From: Methanocorpusculum sp.
GTDB lineage: Archaea > Halobacteriota > Methanomicrobia > Methanomicrobiales > Methanocorpusculaceae
NCBI GenBank assembly: GCA_030539595.1
Contig: JAUNXW010000007.1
Span: forward strand, 1 to 23,002
DNA: 23,002 nt
Reading direction: 5' to 3'
The notes below the pieces were generated by a model. It saw nothing but the letters and a program-made list of their open reading frames with translations, did no database searches and had not been told where the DNA came from. A program made the position numbers and the translations under genes. This document shows positions 7,763 through 14,116 of this stretch, in pieces (within the stretch, counting starts at the first letter, position 1; each line of letters opens with the position of its first letter).

Positions 7763-8917
7763 TCAGCCTCTGATGCCGCACTTGTTCATGCGTTCAATTG
7801 CTTCGCGGATTCTTTCAACTGGTCTGGTTATTGCAAATCTGACGTAGCCTTCACCGTTCACGCCGAAACCTGTTCCGGGTGTGACTACAATTCCCGCTTC
7901 GTTAATCATTTTTGCGACAAACTCAAGTGAGTCGGGCACTTTCATCCAGACATAGAAGGTTGCTTTCGGAACGAAAACATTGAATCCGAGCGACCTCAGA
8001 CCGTTTACAAGTGCGTCGCGTCTTTCCTGATAAATTCCGCATGCCTGTTTTACGCAGTCCTGAGGTCCTGTCAGGGCTGTTATTGCGGCTTTCTGAATTG
8101 CGTTGAAGACGCCTGAATCTATGTTTGTTTTAACGCGTCCGAAGGCTTCAATGAGTCCTTCGTTTCCGCATGCCATGCCGATTCTCCAGCCGGTCATATT
8201 GTATGTTTTGGAAAGCGAGTGGGTTTCTATTCCGATATCCATTGCGCCGCTTGCTTCCAAAAATGAATGGGCTTTGTATCCGTCATAGGAGATTTCAGAG
8301 TATGCGTTATCATGGACAACGACAATTTCGTTGTTTTTGGCAAACTCAACGGTTTCATCGAAGAATTTCATCGAAGCAACCGCGCCTGTTGGATTGTTTG
8401 GGTATCCGATGAACATCAGTTTTGCGCCGCTGACGACTTCTTTGGGTATTGCGTCATAGTCCGGAAGGAAATTATTTTCTTCGAGAAGCGGCATTGGGTA
8501 ACATTTTCCTTCGGCAAATAATGTTGATGTCTTGTAGACCGGATATCCCGGGTCAGAGGCAAGAACATAGTCTCCGGGGTTTACAAAAGCTTCGGGAATA
8601 TTTGCTATGCCTTCCTTTGAGCCGATAAGTGCGAGGACTTCTTTGCGCGGGTTGAGTTTTACGCCGAAGCGTTTCAGATACCATGAGGCTACCGCTTCGC
8701 GGTATTCAAGCATTCCAAGATAATCGGGATAGTGATGGTTTGCCGCGTCGCGAGCCGCGTCACATAGAGAATCAACGATATGTTTGGGTGTGGGTAAGTC
8801 AGGGTCACCAACTCCAAGGTCTATTAAGTCAACACCTTCGGCACGCTTTTGTGCCTTCATCGCATCTATCTGGGCAAAGAGATAGGGAGGTAAGTTGTCC
8901 AGCCGTTTTGCGTACAT
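7763..8917 (-). CDS. dapL: LL-diaminopimelate aminotransferase
   Basis: A fold-type I PLP aminotransferase of 384 residues that converts tetrahydrodipicolinate directly to LL-diaminopimelate with glutamate. The PLP lysine is K237 in SLSKTYNMTGWRIG, with YPNNPTG (172-178) and D203 in HDNAYSEI as cofactor contacts. The N-terminal LPPYLFAQI and GVGDPDLPTP are DapL-like, and the adjacency to lysA supports this function over a generic class I/II aminotransferase. It is the first gene of dapL-lysA-rpa. The ATG at 8917 lies 27-35 bases from a TATA-like box, which suggests a short leader or leaderless mRNA. No diaminopimelate epimerase gene is in the window. Confidence 0.92.
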   Translation of the reverse strand: MYAKRLDNLPPYLFAQIDAMKAQKRAEGVDLIDLGVGDPDLPTPKHIVDSLCDAARDAANHHYPDYLGMLEYREAVASWYLKRFGVKLNPRKEVLALIGSKEGIANIPEAFVNPGDYVLASDPGYPVYKTSTLFAEGKCYPMPLLEENNFLPDYDAIPKEVVSGAKLMFIGYPNNPTGAVASMKFFDETVEFAKNNEIVVVHDNAYSEISYDGYKAHSFLEASGAMDIGIETHSLSKTYNMTGWRIGMACGNEGLIEAFGRVKTNIDSGVFNAIQKAAITALTGPQDCVKQACGIYQERRDALVNGLRSLGFNVFVPKATFYVWMKVPDSLEFVAKMINEAGIVVTPGTGFGVNGEGYVRFAITRPVERIREAIERMNKCGIRG

Positions 8918-8943
8918 TTCATTAATTATTTGGCGGTGATAGA

Positions 8944-8953
8944 GTTTAATTAG
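8944..8953 (-). promoter_or_regulatory. TATA-like box of dapL-lysA-rpa
   Basis: Read on the minus strand, CTAATTAAACTC lies about 27-35 bases before the dapL ATG. The spacing predicts a start site within a few bases of the start codon. Confidence 0.4.
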
Positions 8954-8986
8954 TGCTGTAGGTCTGTTTCATTTTTGACATTAATT

Positions 8987-9003
8987 GGCGAAGAACGAAA
9001 TTC
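8987..9003 (+). repeat. Small repeat family, copy 1
   Basis: GGCGAAGAACGAAATTC matches the reverse complement of 9119-9135 at 15 of 17 positions, so the two copies face each other across 115 bases in the dapL-cofD gap. Both are followed by A-rich DNA that reaches a CACTAAA motif. Confidence 0.5.
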
Positions 9004-9071
9004 CCAAAAATAACACTAAAAACGCGAAAAAGAAAATGTTCGGTTGATTTATGTTTAAAAATTCAATACAT

Positions 9072-9125
9072 GAAATTCACGAAAGAATATTTAACGAGAA
9101 CAATTTAGTGGTTTTCGTGAATTTC
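9072..9125. repeat. 13-bp perfect inverted repeat downstream of cofD
   Basis: GAAATTCACGAAA (9072-9084) and TTTCGTGAATTTC (9113-9125) are exact reverse complements with a 28-nt spacer. The structure starts about 29 bases beyond the cofD stop on the minus strand, so it could fold in the 3' end of that transcript. It overlaps copy 2 of the small repeat family (9112-9139). Confidence 0.7.
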
Positions 9126-9139
9126 GTTGTCCGCCTATT
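9112..9139 (-). repeat. Small repeat family, copy 2
   Basis: The part 9126-9139 is an exact 14-bp inverted copy of 10129-10142 on the other side of cofD. The part 9112-9130 repeats directly at 10189-10207 with 17 of 19 matches. It lies between the cofD stop and the dapL promoter. Confidence 0.65.
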
Positions 9140-9153
9140 GAAGCCAAGAAAAA

Positions 9154-10062
9154 TTAACGCGGGAAGAAGCTCAGAATATCCCACGCGAGTGATTCTGCTT
9201 TTTTCTCATTGGTCATCATTGTATCCAGCCTGTTTGCTTTTGGGACTTCTATTGTGTCGCTTGTATCCTGAATAAACATATCAACGACATCCTTGTAAAC
9301 CTGCCATGTTCCGTATGAAGTGGATTCATAACCCCATGCTTTCATCAGCGCCGCAGCTGGTCCGCTTACCGGTCTGTTTCCTATGAAAGGACTTACCGCA
9401 ACACAGAATTTATTTTTCAGAGCTTCACGCACCCCATCACATTCAAGTATAGGACCAATGCTTGTCACAGGATTTGAAGGTCCTATAATTACTCCGTCGC
9501 TTTCTTCAATAGCGGATATTACCTCAGGAGTTGCCGTCAGAGGACTGTCGTCAGATGTTTTTCTGACAATTCCCTTGATTGGAACATTCCCTCTTTTTCC
9601 GACCCAGTATTCCTGATAATGCATCAGACTGCCGTCCTCGCATACTACATACGTCGTCACCCCTTGATTTGACATAGGAAGAATTTTTGCAAAAATACCG
9701 TAGCCGTCGGTTATTTTTTTGGTGGCTTCAGTAAGTGTCAGCCCTGAATTCAGATAAGCTGTTCTGGCTATGTTTGTTGCTCTGTCCTTGTCTCCTAGCG
9801 GAAGAATTTCTTTGTATCCGAGTTTTTCCATTGCGTGATAAGTCTCAAACGAATCTCCGCGGACACCCCACCATGTATCCGTGTTGAGATATCCCGAGAA
9901 AAGATAAGTGACCGTGTCTATGTCCGGGGATACGTAGTGTCCTGAGATATGGATGTCTTCTGCTGTGTTTACTATAACGGATATTTCGTTGTCGCGTAAA
10001 ATCTGGCGGAGACCGCGGATTAATTTGGGAGTGCCTGTTCCGCCTGACAAAACTGTAATCAT
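9154..10062 (-). CDS. cofD: 2-phospho-L-lactate transferase (coenzyme F420 synthesis)
   Basis: CofD joins the lactyl phosphate unit (LPPG or EPPG) to the deazaflavin Fo to make F420-0, needed for hydride transfer in methanogenesis. The protein is 302 residues, close to the usual 305-310. The N-terminal VLSGGTGTPKLIRGLR binds the phosphate donor. DRATNIARTAYLNSGLTLTEAT and IIGPSNPVTSIGPIL are hallmark segments of the family. No cofE, cofC or cofGH gene is nearby, so it sits alone. The intergenic DNA on both sides carries inverted copies of a small repeat, noted separately. The ATG at 10062 gives the canonical start MITVLSGG. Confidence 0.96.
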   Translation of the reverse strand: MITVLSGGTGTPKLIRGLRQILRDNEISVIVNTAEDIHISGHYVSPDIDTVTYLFSGYLNTDTWWGVRGDSFETYHAMEKLGYKEILPLGDKDRATNIARTAYLNSGLTLTEATKKITDGYGIFAKILPMSNQGVTTYVVCEDGSLMHYQEYWVGKRGNVPIKGIVRKTSDDSPLTATPEVISAIEESDGVIIGPSNPVTSIGPILECDGVREALKNKFCVAVSPFIGNRPVSGPAAALMKAWGYESTSYGTWQVYKDVVDMFIQDTSDTIEVPKANRLDTMMTNEKKAESLAWDILSFFPR

Positions 10063-10128
10063 TATAGTGTTTTTCGCTCTCTGCTGTAATCAAAATTATT
10101 GTTTGAAGCAGTGAAAAACATCTGATGT

Positions 10129-10207
10129 AATAGGCGGACAACAAAAATATGAAATCTCATATAATGCAGGAAATAATAATTTTCTTGCTTTTCGTATATT
10201 TCGTTGT
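10129..10207 (+). repeat. Small repeat family, copies 3 and 4 upstream of cofD
   Basis: The stretch starts with AATAGGCGGACAAC (10129-10142), the exact reverse complement of 9126-9139. It ends with 10189-10207, a 17/19 direct match to 9112-9130. The two ends therefore carry oppositely oriented pieces of the same unit. The DNA between is AT-rich, with no gene. It lies between the YcxB-like gene and cofD. Confidence 0.6.
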
Positions 10208-10215
10208 TAAAAAAA

Positions 10216-10746
10216 TTACTGATTGAGCCTTACCATTTCCTTAAGTTCGGAAATAAAAGCCTCAGAACCGTCTACTGCTGGGGGTATAATTGCGCCCTGA
10301 AGACCTGTGAAATAAATATATGTATAACCGAATTCATCGGTTACAATATCAGTAATTGCCGAATACGGTGAAGATGACGGATACTGTCCCATCTTAAACG
10401 AAACTCCCTTATCATCCATCTCAAGCGTGCAGTCGGCAATCCACGGCTCTTTCACTTTCTTACCGCCGCGCAGAGCTCTTTTCAGACTCTTTGTAACAGT
10501 GTTCCAGTAAAATTTCGGATAATAAAACCATGCTGCCGCGGCAAGAGCAATTCCTGCAATTACACCAATCCAGAGATACGTAAATTCAGCTATGGTCATA
10601 CTCAGAAGAAGCGGTATCGCAAACATGATTACCGTCATATAAATCCGAAGCCTTGAAAAAGTCTTCTTCATACTCGGCGAACGCTCAAAATGAGATTTGT
10701 TGAAGGTGATGTAGTCATCTTCGGTCAGTTTAAATTTCAGTGCCAT
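10216..10746 (-). CDS. YcxB-like membrane protein, function unknown
   Basis: A 176-residue protein with an N-terminal cytoplasmic segment, two hydrophobic helices at about 35-52 and 56-75, and a C-terminal soluble domain of about 95 residues. The order (LKFKLTEDDYITFNKSH start, two helices, then FSxxGQYPSSSPYSAITDIVTDEFGYTYIYF-like strands) resembles YcxB-family proteins of unknown role. The start at 10746 is preferred because it lies 2 bases after the purF stop and gives the typical MALKFKLTEDD opening. A longer frame from 10788 would overlap purF. It is the last gene of lsm-rpl37e-purF. The family assignment is moderate and no function is claimed. Confidence 0.75.
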   Translation of the reverse strand: MALKFKLTEDDYITFNKSHFERSPSMKKTFSRLRIYMTVIMFAIPLLLSMTIAEFTYLWIGVIAGIALAAAAWFYYPKFYWNTVTKSLKRALRGGKKVKEPWIADCTLEMDDKGVSFKMGQYPSSSPYSAITDIVTDEFGYTYIYFTGLQGAIIPPAVDGSEAFISELKEMVRLNQ

Positions 10747-10748
10747 GA

Positions 10749-12137
10749 TTATTTTATATTCGTTATTTTTCTTTTGCAGCAACCGCACTCGCTTGGAATC
10801 TCAAGAGGATATGCTCCGCAGGAGCATGCCATACACAAATCCTCTTTGGGAATTCCTACAGACTTGACGAGGTCTTCGGTTGAAACATATTCAAGCGTTG
10901 TCGCATGAATCTCATCACGAATCTGCTCAACGTCACGACCATTTGCGATAAGTTCCTCACGTGTTGGGAGATCTACTCCAAAATAGCATGGAGAAACAAT
11001 AGGTGTTGAACCGATTCTCAGATGAACCTCAGCCGCTCCGAAATCCTTTACCATATCCACAATTCTGAGGGAAGTTGTTCCTCTGACAATACTGTCATCG
11101 ACAAGCACAACGGATTTTCCGCTGATGTGTCTTCTGACAGGATTCAGTTTCATTTTCACAGCATTCTCACGAAGAGACTGTGCCGGCATAATAAAAGTTC
11201 TGCCGACATATCTGTTCTTCAAAAGGCCTTCAGTGTATGGAATTCCAGAAGCCGAAGCGTATCCTGTTGCAAATGCCGTTCCTGAGTCCGGAACCGGCGA
11301 GACCAAATCAGCCTTCGGCGGATTTTTAGCAAGGCACGCGCCTATCTTTCTTCTTGCATCGTAAACAAGAACGCCGTCAATTACTGAATCAGGACGGGCT
11401 GTGTAAACATACTCAAACACGCAGTAGGCTTTGTGCTCAGACTCCTGAACCTGTCTGTGCGACACACCGGTGTCTGAAATTATCAGAAGTTCACCTGGTT
11501 TTACATCGCCTTTGAATTTTCCCGAGAGAATGTCAAGGGCTACACTTTCGGAAGCCACAACGTAGCCCGTGTCGGTTGTTCCAAAGCAAAGCGGCTTTGT
11601 TCCAAGCGGGTCACGGAAAGCATAAAGTGCGCTGTCCAAAACGGCAACACCTGCATAAGCTCCGTTAAGTTTTTGAATAGTGTTCACGAACGCGGTTTCC
11701 GCGTCCGCTCCGGCTATGAGTTCATGCGCCAGAATAGCCGCAATCAGTTCCGCATTTGTTGTTGTTGAGAAGATGTGTCCCTTACCCTCGTATTCGCAAC
11801 GAAGAGACTCGCGGTTAATCAGTGCTGCCGAAACTGTAATCGAAAGGGTGTGTCCCTGAAAAGAAAAGTTCAGCGGCTGAATGTTTTCGGGTCTGCCGCG
11901 GTGCGCTTTTTGTGTGTAGAGTACCTGACCGACACCGACATTTCCCAATAATCGCGATAGTTCATCTTCATTGAAGACCTCTGATAATTGACCGGAACCT
12001 TTGTGAATGTGAAAGTCCCGCCCGTCAAAAGTAGATATGCCGGCTGCTTCCTGTCCTCTGTGCTGGAGGGCGTGCAGGGCATAATAAAGGGGGTAGGCGA
12101 CACCGCGTAAATCAACGATGCCTGCAATACCGCTCAT
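10749..12137 (-). CDS. purF: Amidophosphoribosyltransferase PurF with erased glutaminase site
   Basis: PurF makes phosphoribosylamine from PRPP, the first committed step of purine synthesis. At 462 residues the length is normal. The PRPP loop VVLVDDSIVRGTT (343-355) and the four Fe-S ligand cysteines (C239, C384, C435, C438, by comparison with the Bacillus enzyme) are intact. The glutaminase half keeps its fold (ALQHRGQEAAGI, 23-34) but lacks its chemistry: the nucleophile Cys2 is Ser (codon AGC), the glutamine-binding Arg of RYST is Leu73, the oxyanion Asn-Gly is Ser103-Ala104, and the Asp of SDTE is Asn128. An extra cysteine cluster (C451, C453, C454) marks the tail. It starts 9 bases after rpl37e, the conserved euryarchaeal position, so it is likely the positional ortholog. 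Glutamine use is probably lost; ammonia use is inferred. Confidence 0.93.
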   Translation of the reverse strand: MSGIAGIVDLRGVAYPLYYALHALQHRGQEAAGISTFDGRDFHIHKGSGQLSEVFNEDELSRLLGNVGVGQVLYTQKAHRGRPENIQPLNFSFQGHTLSITVSAALINRESLRCEYEGKGHIFSTTTNAELIAAILAHELIAGADAETAFVNTIQKLNGAYAGVAVLDSALYAFRDPLGTKPLCFGTTDTGYVVASESVALDILSGKFKGDVKPGELLIISDTGVSHRQVQESEHKAYCVFEYVYTARPDSVIDGVLVYDARRKIGACLAKNPPKADLVSPVPDSGTAFATGYASASGIPYTEGLLKNRYVGRTFIMPAQSLRENAVKMKLNPVRRHISGKSVVLVDDSIVRGTTSLRIVDMVKDFGAAEVHLRIGSTPIVSPCYFGVDLPTREELIANGRDVEQIRDEIHATTLEYVSTEDLVKSVGIPKEDLCMACSCGAYPLEIPSECGCCKRKITNIK

Positions 12138-12146
12138 ATTACAACC

Positions 12147-12320
12147 TTAGTTATCTGCTGCTTTTTTCAACCAGTTATACTTGCGAATCTTTGATGTCTT
12201 GCCGAATCCGCATGCAGAGCATACGCCCTTGCGTGCATGGAATGACTGTTTTCCACAGCGGCGGCAGATGATGTGGGTGTGCTTGTTGCGCAGACCCATT
12301 GATGGTGTGCCTTTTGTCAT
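12147..12320 (-). CDS. rpl37e: 50S ribosomal protein L37e (eL37)
   Basis: A 57-residue zinc-binding large-subunit protein. It begins MTKGTPSMGLRNKHTHIICRRCG and has the Cys4 zinc site C19, C22, C34 and C37 (CRRCG and CSACG), followed by the basic tail KTSKIRKYNWLKKAADN. The stop TAA occupies 12147-12149, 9 bases before the purF start. Upstream, GAGGTG lies ahead of the ATG as a strong ribosome binding site. It is the second gene of the lsm-rpl37e-purF cluster, a pairing conserved across Euryarchaeota. Confidence 0.96.
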   Translation of the reverse strand: MTKGTPSMGLRNKHTHIICRRCGKQSFHARKGVCSACGFGKTSKIRKYNWLKKAADN

Positions 12321-12338
12321 TTTGTAATTTCACCTCTT

Positions 12339-12566
12339 TTATTCTACAGATGGAGATATGTAGATTACATTGTCGCCGCGCACAATTAATGTGCCGAGTT
12401 CGACAGTGCCGTTTTCTCCTTCTTCCTCAGCTTTATCAAGAACGAGATTCATGTGGACGTCGTAGCCCTGAAGTATGCCGCGAATCTCTCTGCCGCCTTT
12501 CAGCGAAATAATTACCGGCTGGCGGTTAAGAACCTGATCTAAAATTTCCAGTGGTCGCTTTGTCAT
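12339..12566 (-). CDS. Archaeal Sm-like RNA-binding protein (LSm)
   Basis: A 75-residue Sm-fold protein that forms a ring and binds U-rich RNA. The Sm1 motif is VIISLKGGREIRGILQGYDVHMNLVLDKAEE and the Sm2 motif is GTLIVRGDNVIYISP. The N-terminus MTKRPLEILDQVLNRQPV is typical of euryarchaeal LSm1 proteins. It leads the lsm-rpl37e-purF cluster, with 18 bases to rpl37e. The ATG at 12566 follows AGAGG by about 9 bases. The 147 bases upstream have no gene and can fold. Confidence 0.95.
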   Translation of the reverse strand: MTKRPLEILDQVLNRQPVIISLKGGREIRGILQGYDVHMNLVLDKAEEEGENGTVELGTLIVRGDNVIYISPSVE

Positions 12567-12713
12567 AAGGATTGCCTCTTGTTTTGCTCATCTTGAGGAA
12601 GAGTCCCGTATGTGTTTTGCATAACGGGACGCCTAGCGAATTATGATATTCGTTGACGAGTGCTTTATGTATTTGATATCCGAAGTGATAAAGGTAGCGG
12701 CTCTGTGCATGGC
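12567..12713 (-). other. Gene-free leader of lsm with a strong hairpin
   Basis: The strongest structure is GTCCCGT (12603-12609) with ACGGGAC (12624-12630), extended inside by ATG/CAT past one bulged A. Weaker pairings are CGAAT/ATTCG near 12638-12652 and CTTTAT/ATAAAG near 12661-12690. The overlapping minus frame that runs into lsm has no family resemblance and is judged spurious. The region may be the lsm 5' leader, a small RNA, or the membrane-protein gene's 3' end. Confidence 0.4.
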
Positions 12714-13094
12714 TCACGAGATAAATCTTGCAAGTCTGTAGTAACTGCCGTTCCATTCAAGGTAACTTCCTGAGTATTTTGCCCAGAGTGCGTCTGCGGT
12801 ATCTTTACTGATTGCTGACCTGCTTGGAAATATATAATCACTGAGGGACACTTTTATTCTTATTGATGTCGGCATATTTTTCATCATAGGGAATTCTTCA
12901 AAGTCTGCGTCCGTGAGATGGATTATTTGTGCGTTTTCAGGGATTTTATTCATCTTATATATTTCGATTCCTTCAACGTAGTCACCCGATAAACCGAGTA
13001 GAAGAAAAAATATTATTCCGGCAACGAAGACGATAATGACTATTGTTATTATCAGTAAAGGCACTTTTGATTTTTTTGGAGACGTCTCCGCCAT
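12714..13094 (-). CDS. Single-pass membrane protein, unknown function
   Basis: A 126-residue protein with a lysine-rich N-terminus (MAETSPKKSK), one strong transmembrane helix at about 11-34 (VPLLIITIVIIVFVAGIIFF), and an extracellular or periplasm-facing domain of about 90 residues. The outer part has the strand-like motif AQIIHLTDADFEEFP and ends WAKYSGSYLEWNGSYYRLARFI. Positive charges before the helix favour the C-terminus outside. There is no lipobox and no family was recognised. A TATA-like TATTAATATACTG lies about 20-30 bases before the ATG, and a near-perfect palindrome lies further upstream (13143-13163). It appears to be transcribed alone. Confidence 0.8.
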   Translation of the reverse strand: MAETSPKKSKVPLLIITIVIIVFVAGIIFFLLLGLSGDYVEGIEIYKMNKIPENAQIIHLTDADFEEFPMMKNMPTSIRIKVSLSDYIFPSRSAISKDTADALWAKYSGSYLEWNGSYYRLARFIS

Positions 13095-13142
13095 AGATAT
13101 TACTATAGGTCTTACAGTATATTAATATTCTGAGCATTTTTC

Positions 13143-13163
13143 ATAATGATTGCCAATCGTTAT
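13143..13163. promoter_or_regulatory. 21-bp near-perfect palindrome, candidate operator
   Basis: The core GATTG-C-CAATC (13148-13158) is a perfect dyad, and outer ATAA (13143-13146) pairs with TTAT (13160-13163). Only one pair, T13147 with G13159, is imperfect. It lies about 20 bases upstream of the TATA-like tract of the membrane-protein gene and about 22 bases after the DUF5714-like stop. A protein-binding site is inferred. Confidence 0.4.
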
Positions 13164-13184
13164 AAATAGCTGTCTCAAAAAAGA

Positions 13185-13919
13185 TTATATGTGAGATTTG
13201 TGCACACGGTAACCGAGATAGAATCTGCACTGTTCTTTATTACATCTTGGGTTGTTATTGGAATATTTACAGACAATTCTGTCCGGCAGATTCATATCTA
13301 TCCAGAGATAATCGGAAGTGAACCTTACAGCCGCGAGAATTGAAACAATGGCATTTCTGTTGCAGCAGTCGCGACTGCCTGAGTATTTTTCGCTTTCAAC
13401 AGCAGCTACGGATATTTCTCCATGATATTTAATCATAGCCTCAATTTTCTGCTGGTCGGTCTCATTAAGACAGTCGGGTAAAGTCATACCTGTTGCAATG
13501 GGAATACCGCAGATTCCGCCCATCTTGCACAAAGAAGTCGGACATTTCATTGCCCTAAAAATAACATTCTCAAGTGTCTTATCAAAATCTTCAAACTTGC
13601 CGCCGAGATTTCTGTTAACCGTATACAATGCAAGAGCCGCAATCACATAGTAACGGCAGCCGACAATATTTTTAAAAACGGGCGAGTCCATTAACAGAAA
13701 AGCAACTTCAATCGGGTCTGTTGATTTTGATTTCAGACAGATTGATTTGATTTCATCTTTACAGACTTTAATTTTACACTGATTACAGACGTAATGACCT
13801 TTTTCACACATGTAATTTGTGTTTATATCTTTACCGCATACAGCGCACTTTGCTTCATAAACCTCAATACCCTGAGTTACTTTTCCGCCGCATACAACAC
13901 AAGGAGCATATTCATTCAT
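13185..13919 (-). CDS. DUF5714-like cysteine-rich protein, unknown function
   Basis: A 244-residue soluble protein. The N-terminal 53 residues carry three CxxC pairs (C7/C10, C25/C28, C45/C48) with C38 and H42 between, like two zinc-ribbon knuckles. The body has the segment CPTSLCKMGGICGIPIATG, then a helix-rich part with SGSRDCCNRNA, and ends with CNKEQCRFYLGYRVHK. This pattern recalls the euryarchaeal DUF5714 family; the name is from memory and moderately sure. The many paired cysteines could bind zinc or Fe-S. It is divergent from moeA-moaB across about 200 bases, which is suggestive but does not prove a shared role. Confidence 0.75.
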   Translation of the reverse strand: MNEYAPCVVCGGKVTQGIEVYEAKCAVCGKDINTNYMCEKGHYVCNQCKIKVCKDEIKSICLKSKSTDPIEVAFLLMDSPVFKNIVGCRYYVIAALALYTVNRNLGGKFEDFDKTLENVIFRAMKCPTSLCKMGGICGIPIATGMTLPDCLNETDQQKIEAMIKYHGEISVAAVESEKYSGSRDCCNRNAIVSILAAVRFTSDYLWIDMNLPDRIVCKYSNNNPRCNKEQCRFYLGYRVHKSHI

Positions 13920-14116
13920 AATTTTATCATTAATCCCACATAGTTTTTGTCGGAAAACAAGATAAATGTTTTTTTAGTTCAGCGGATGTGTTTAATTTTG
14001 CAATAATAAAATGTTGCAGTGTAATTTATTACAATTACGTCAGACCGGTATAAATTAAAATTATTTAACCGATTCAAAATCTATATCAAAATTAATACTC
14101 AATATATAAGACACAA

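Noticed and set aside
10747..10788. N-terminal extension of the YcxB-like gene to 10788
   Set aside because: It would overlap the purF end by 40 bases, while ATG at 10746 gives the family-like start and normal operon spacing.
10749..12137. Sequencing error as the cause of the PurF Cys-to-Ser change
   Set aside because: Four other glutaminase positions are also changed within an intact frame, which a single base error cannot explain.
12526..12756. 76-codon minus frame spanning the lsm leader
   Set aside because: It overlaps the ends of both neighbouring genes in another frame and shows no recognisable protein pattern; the region is better explained as a leader.
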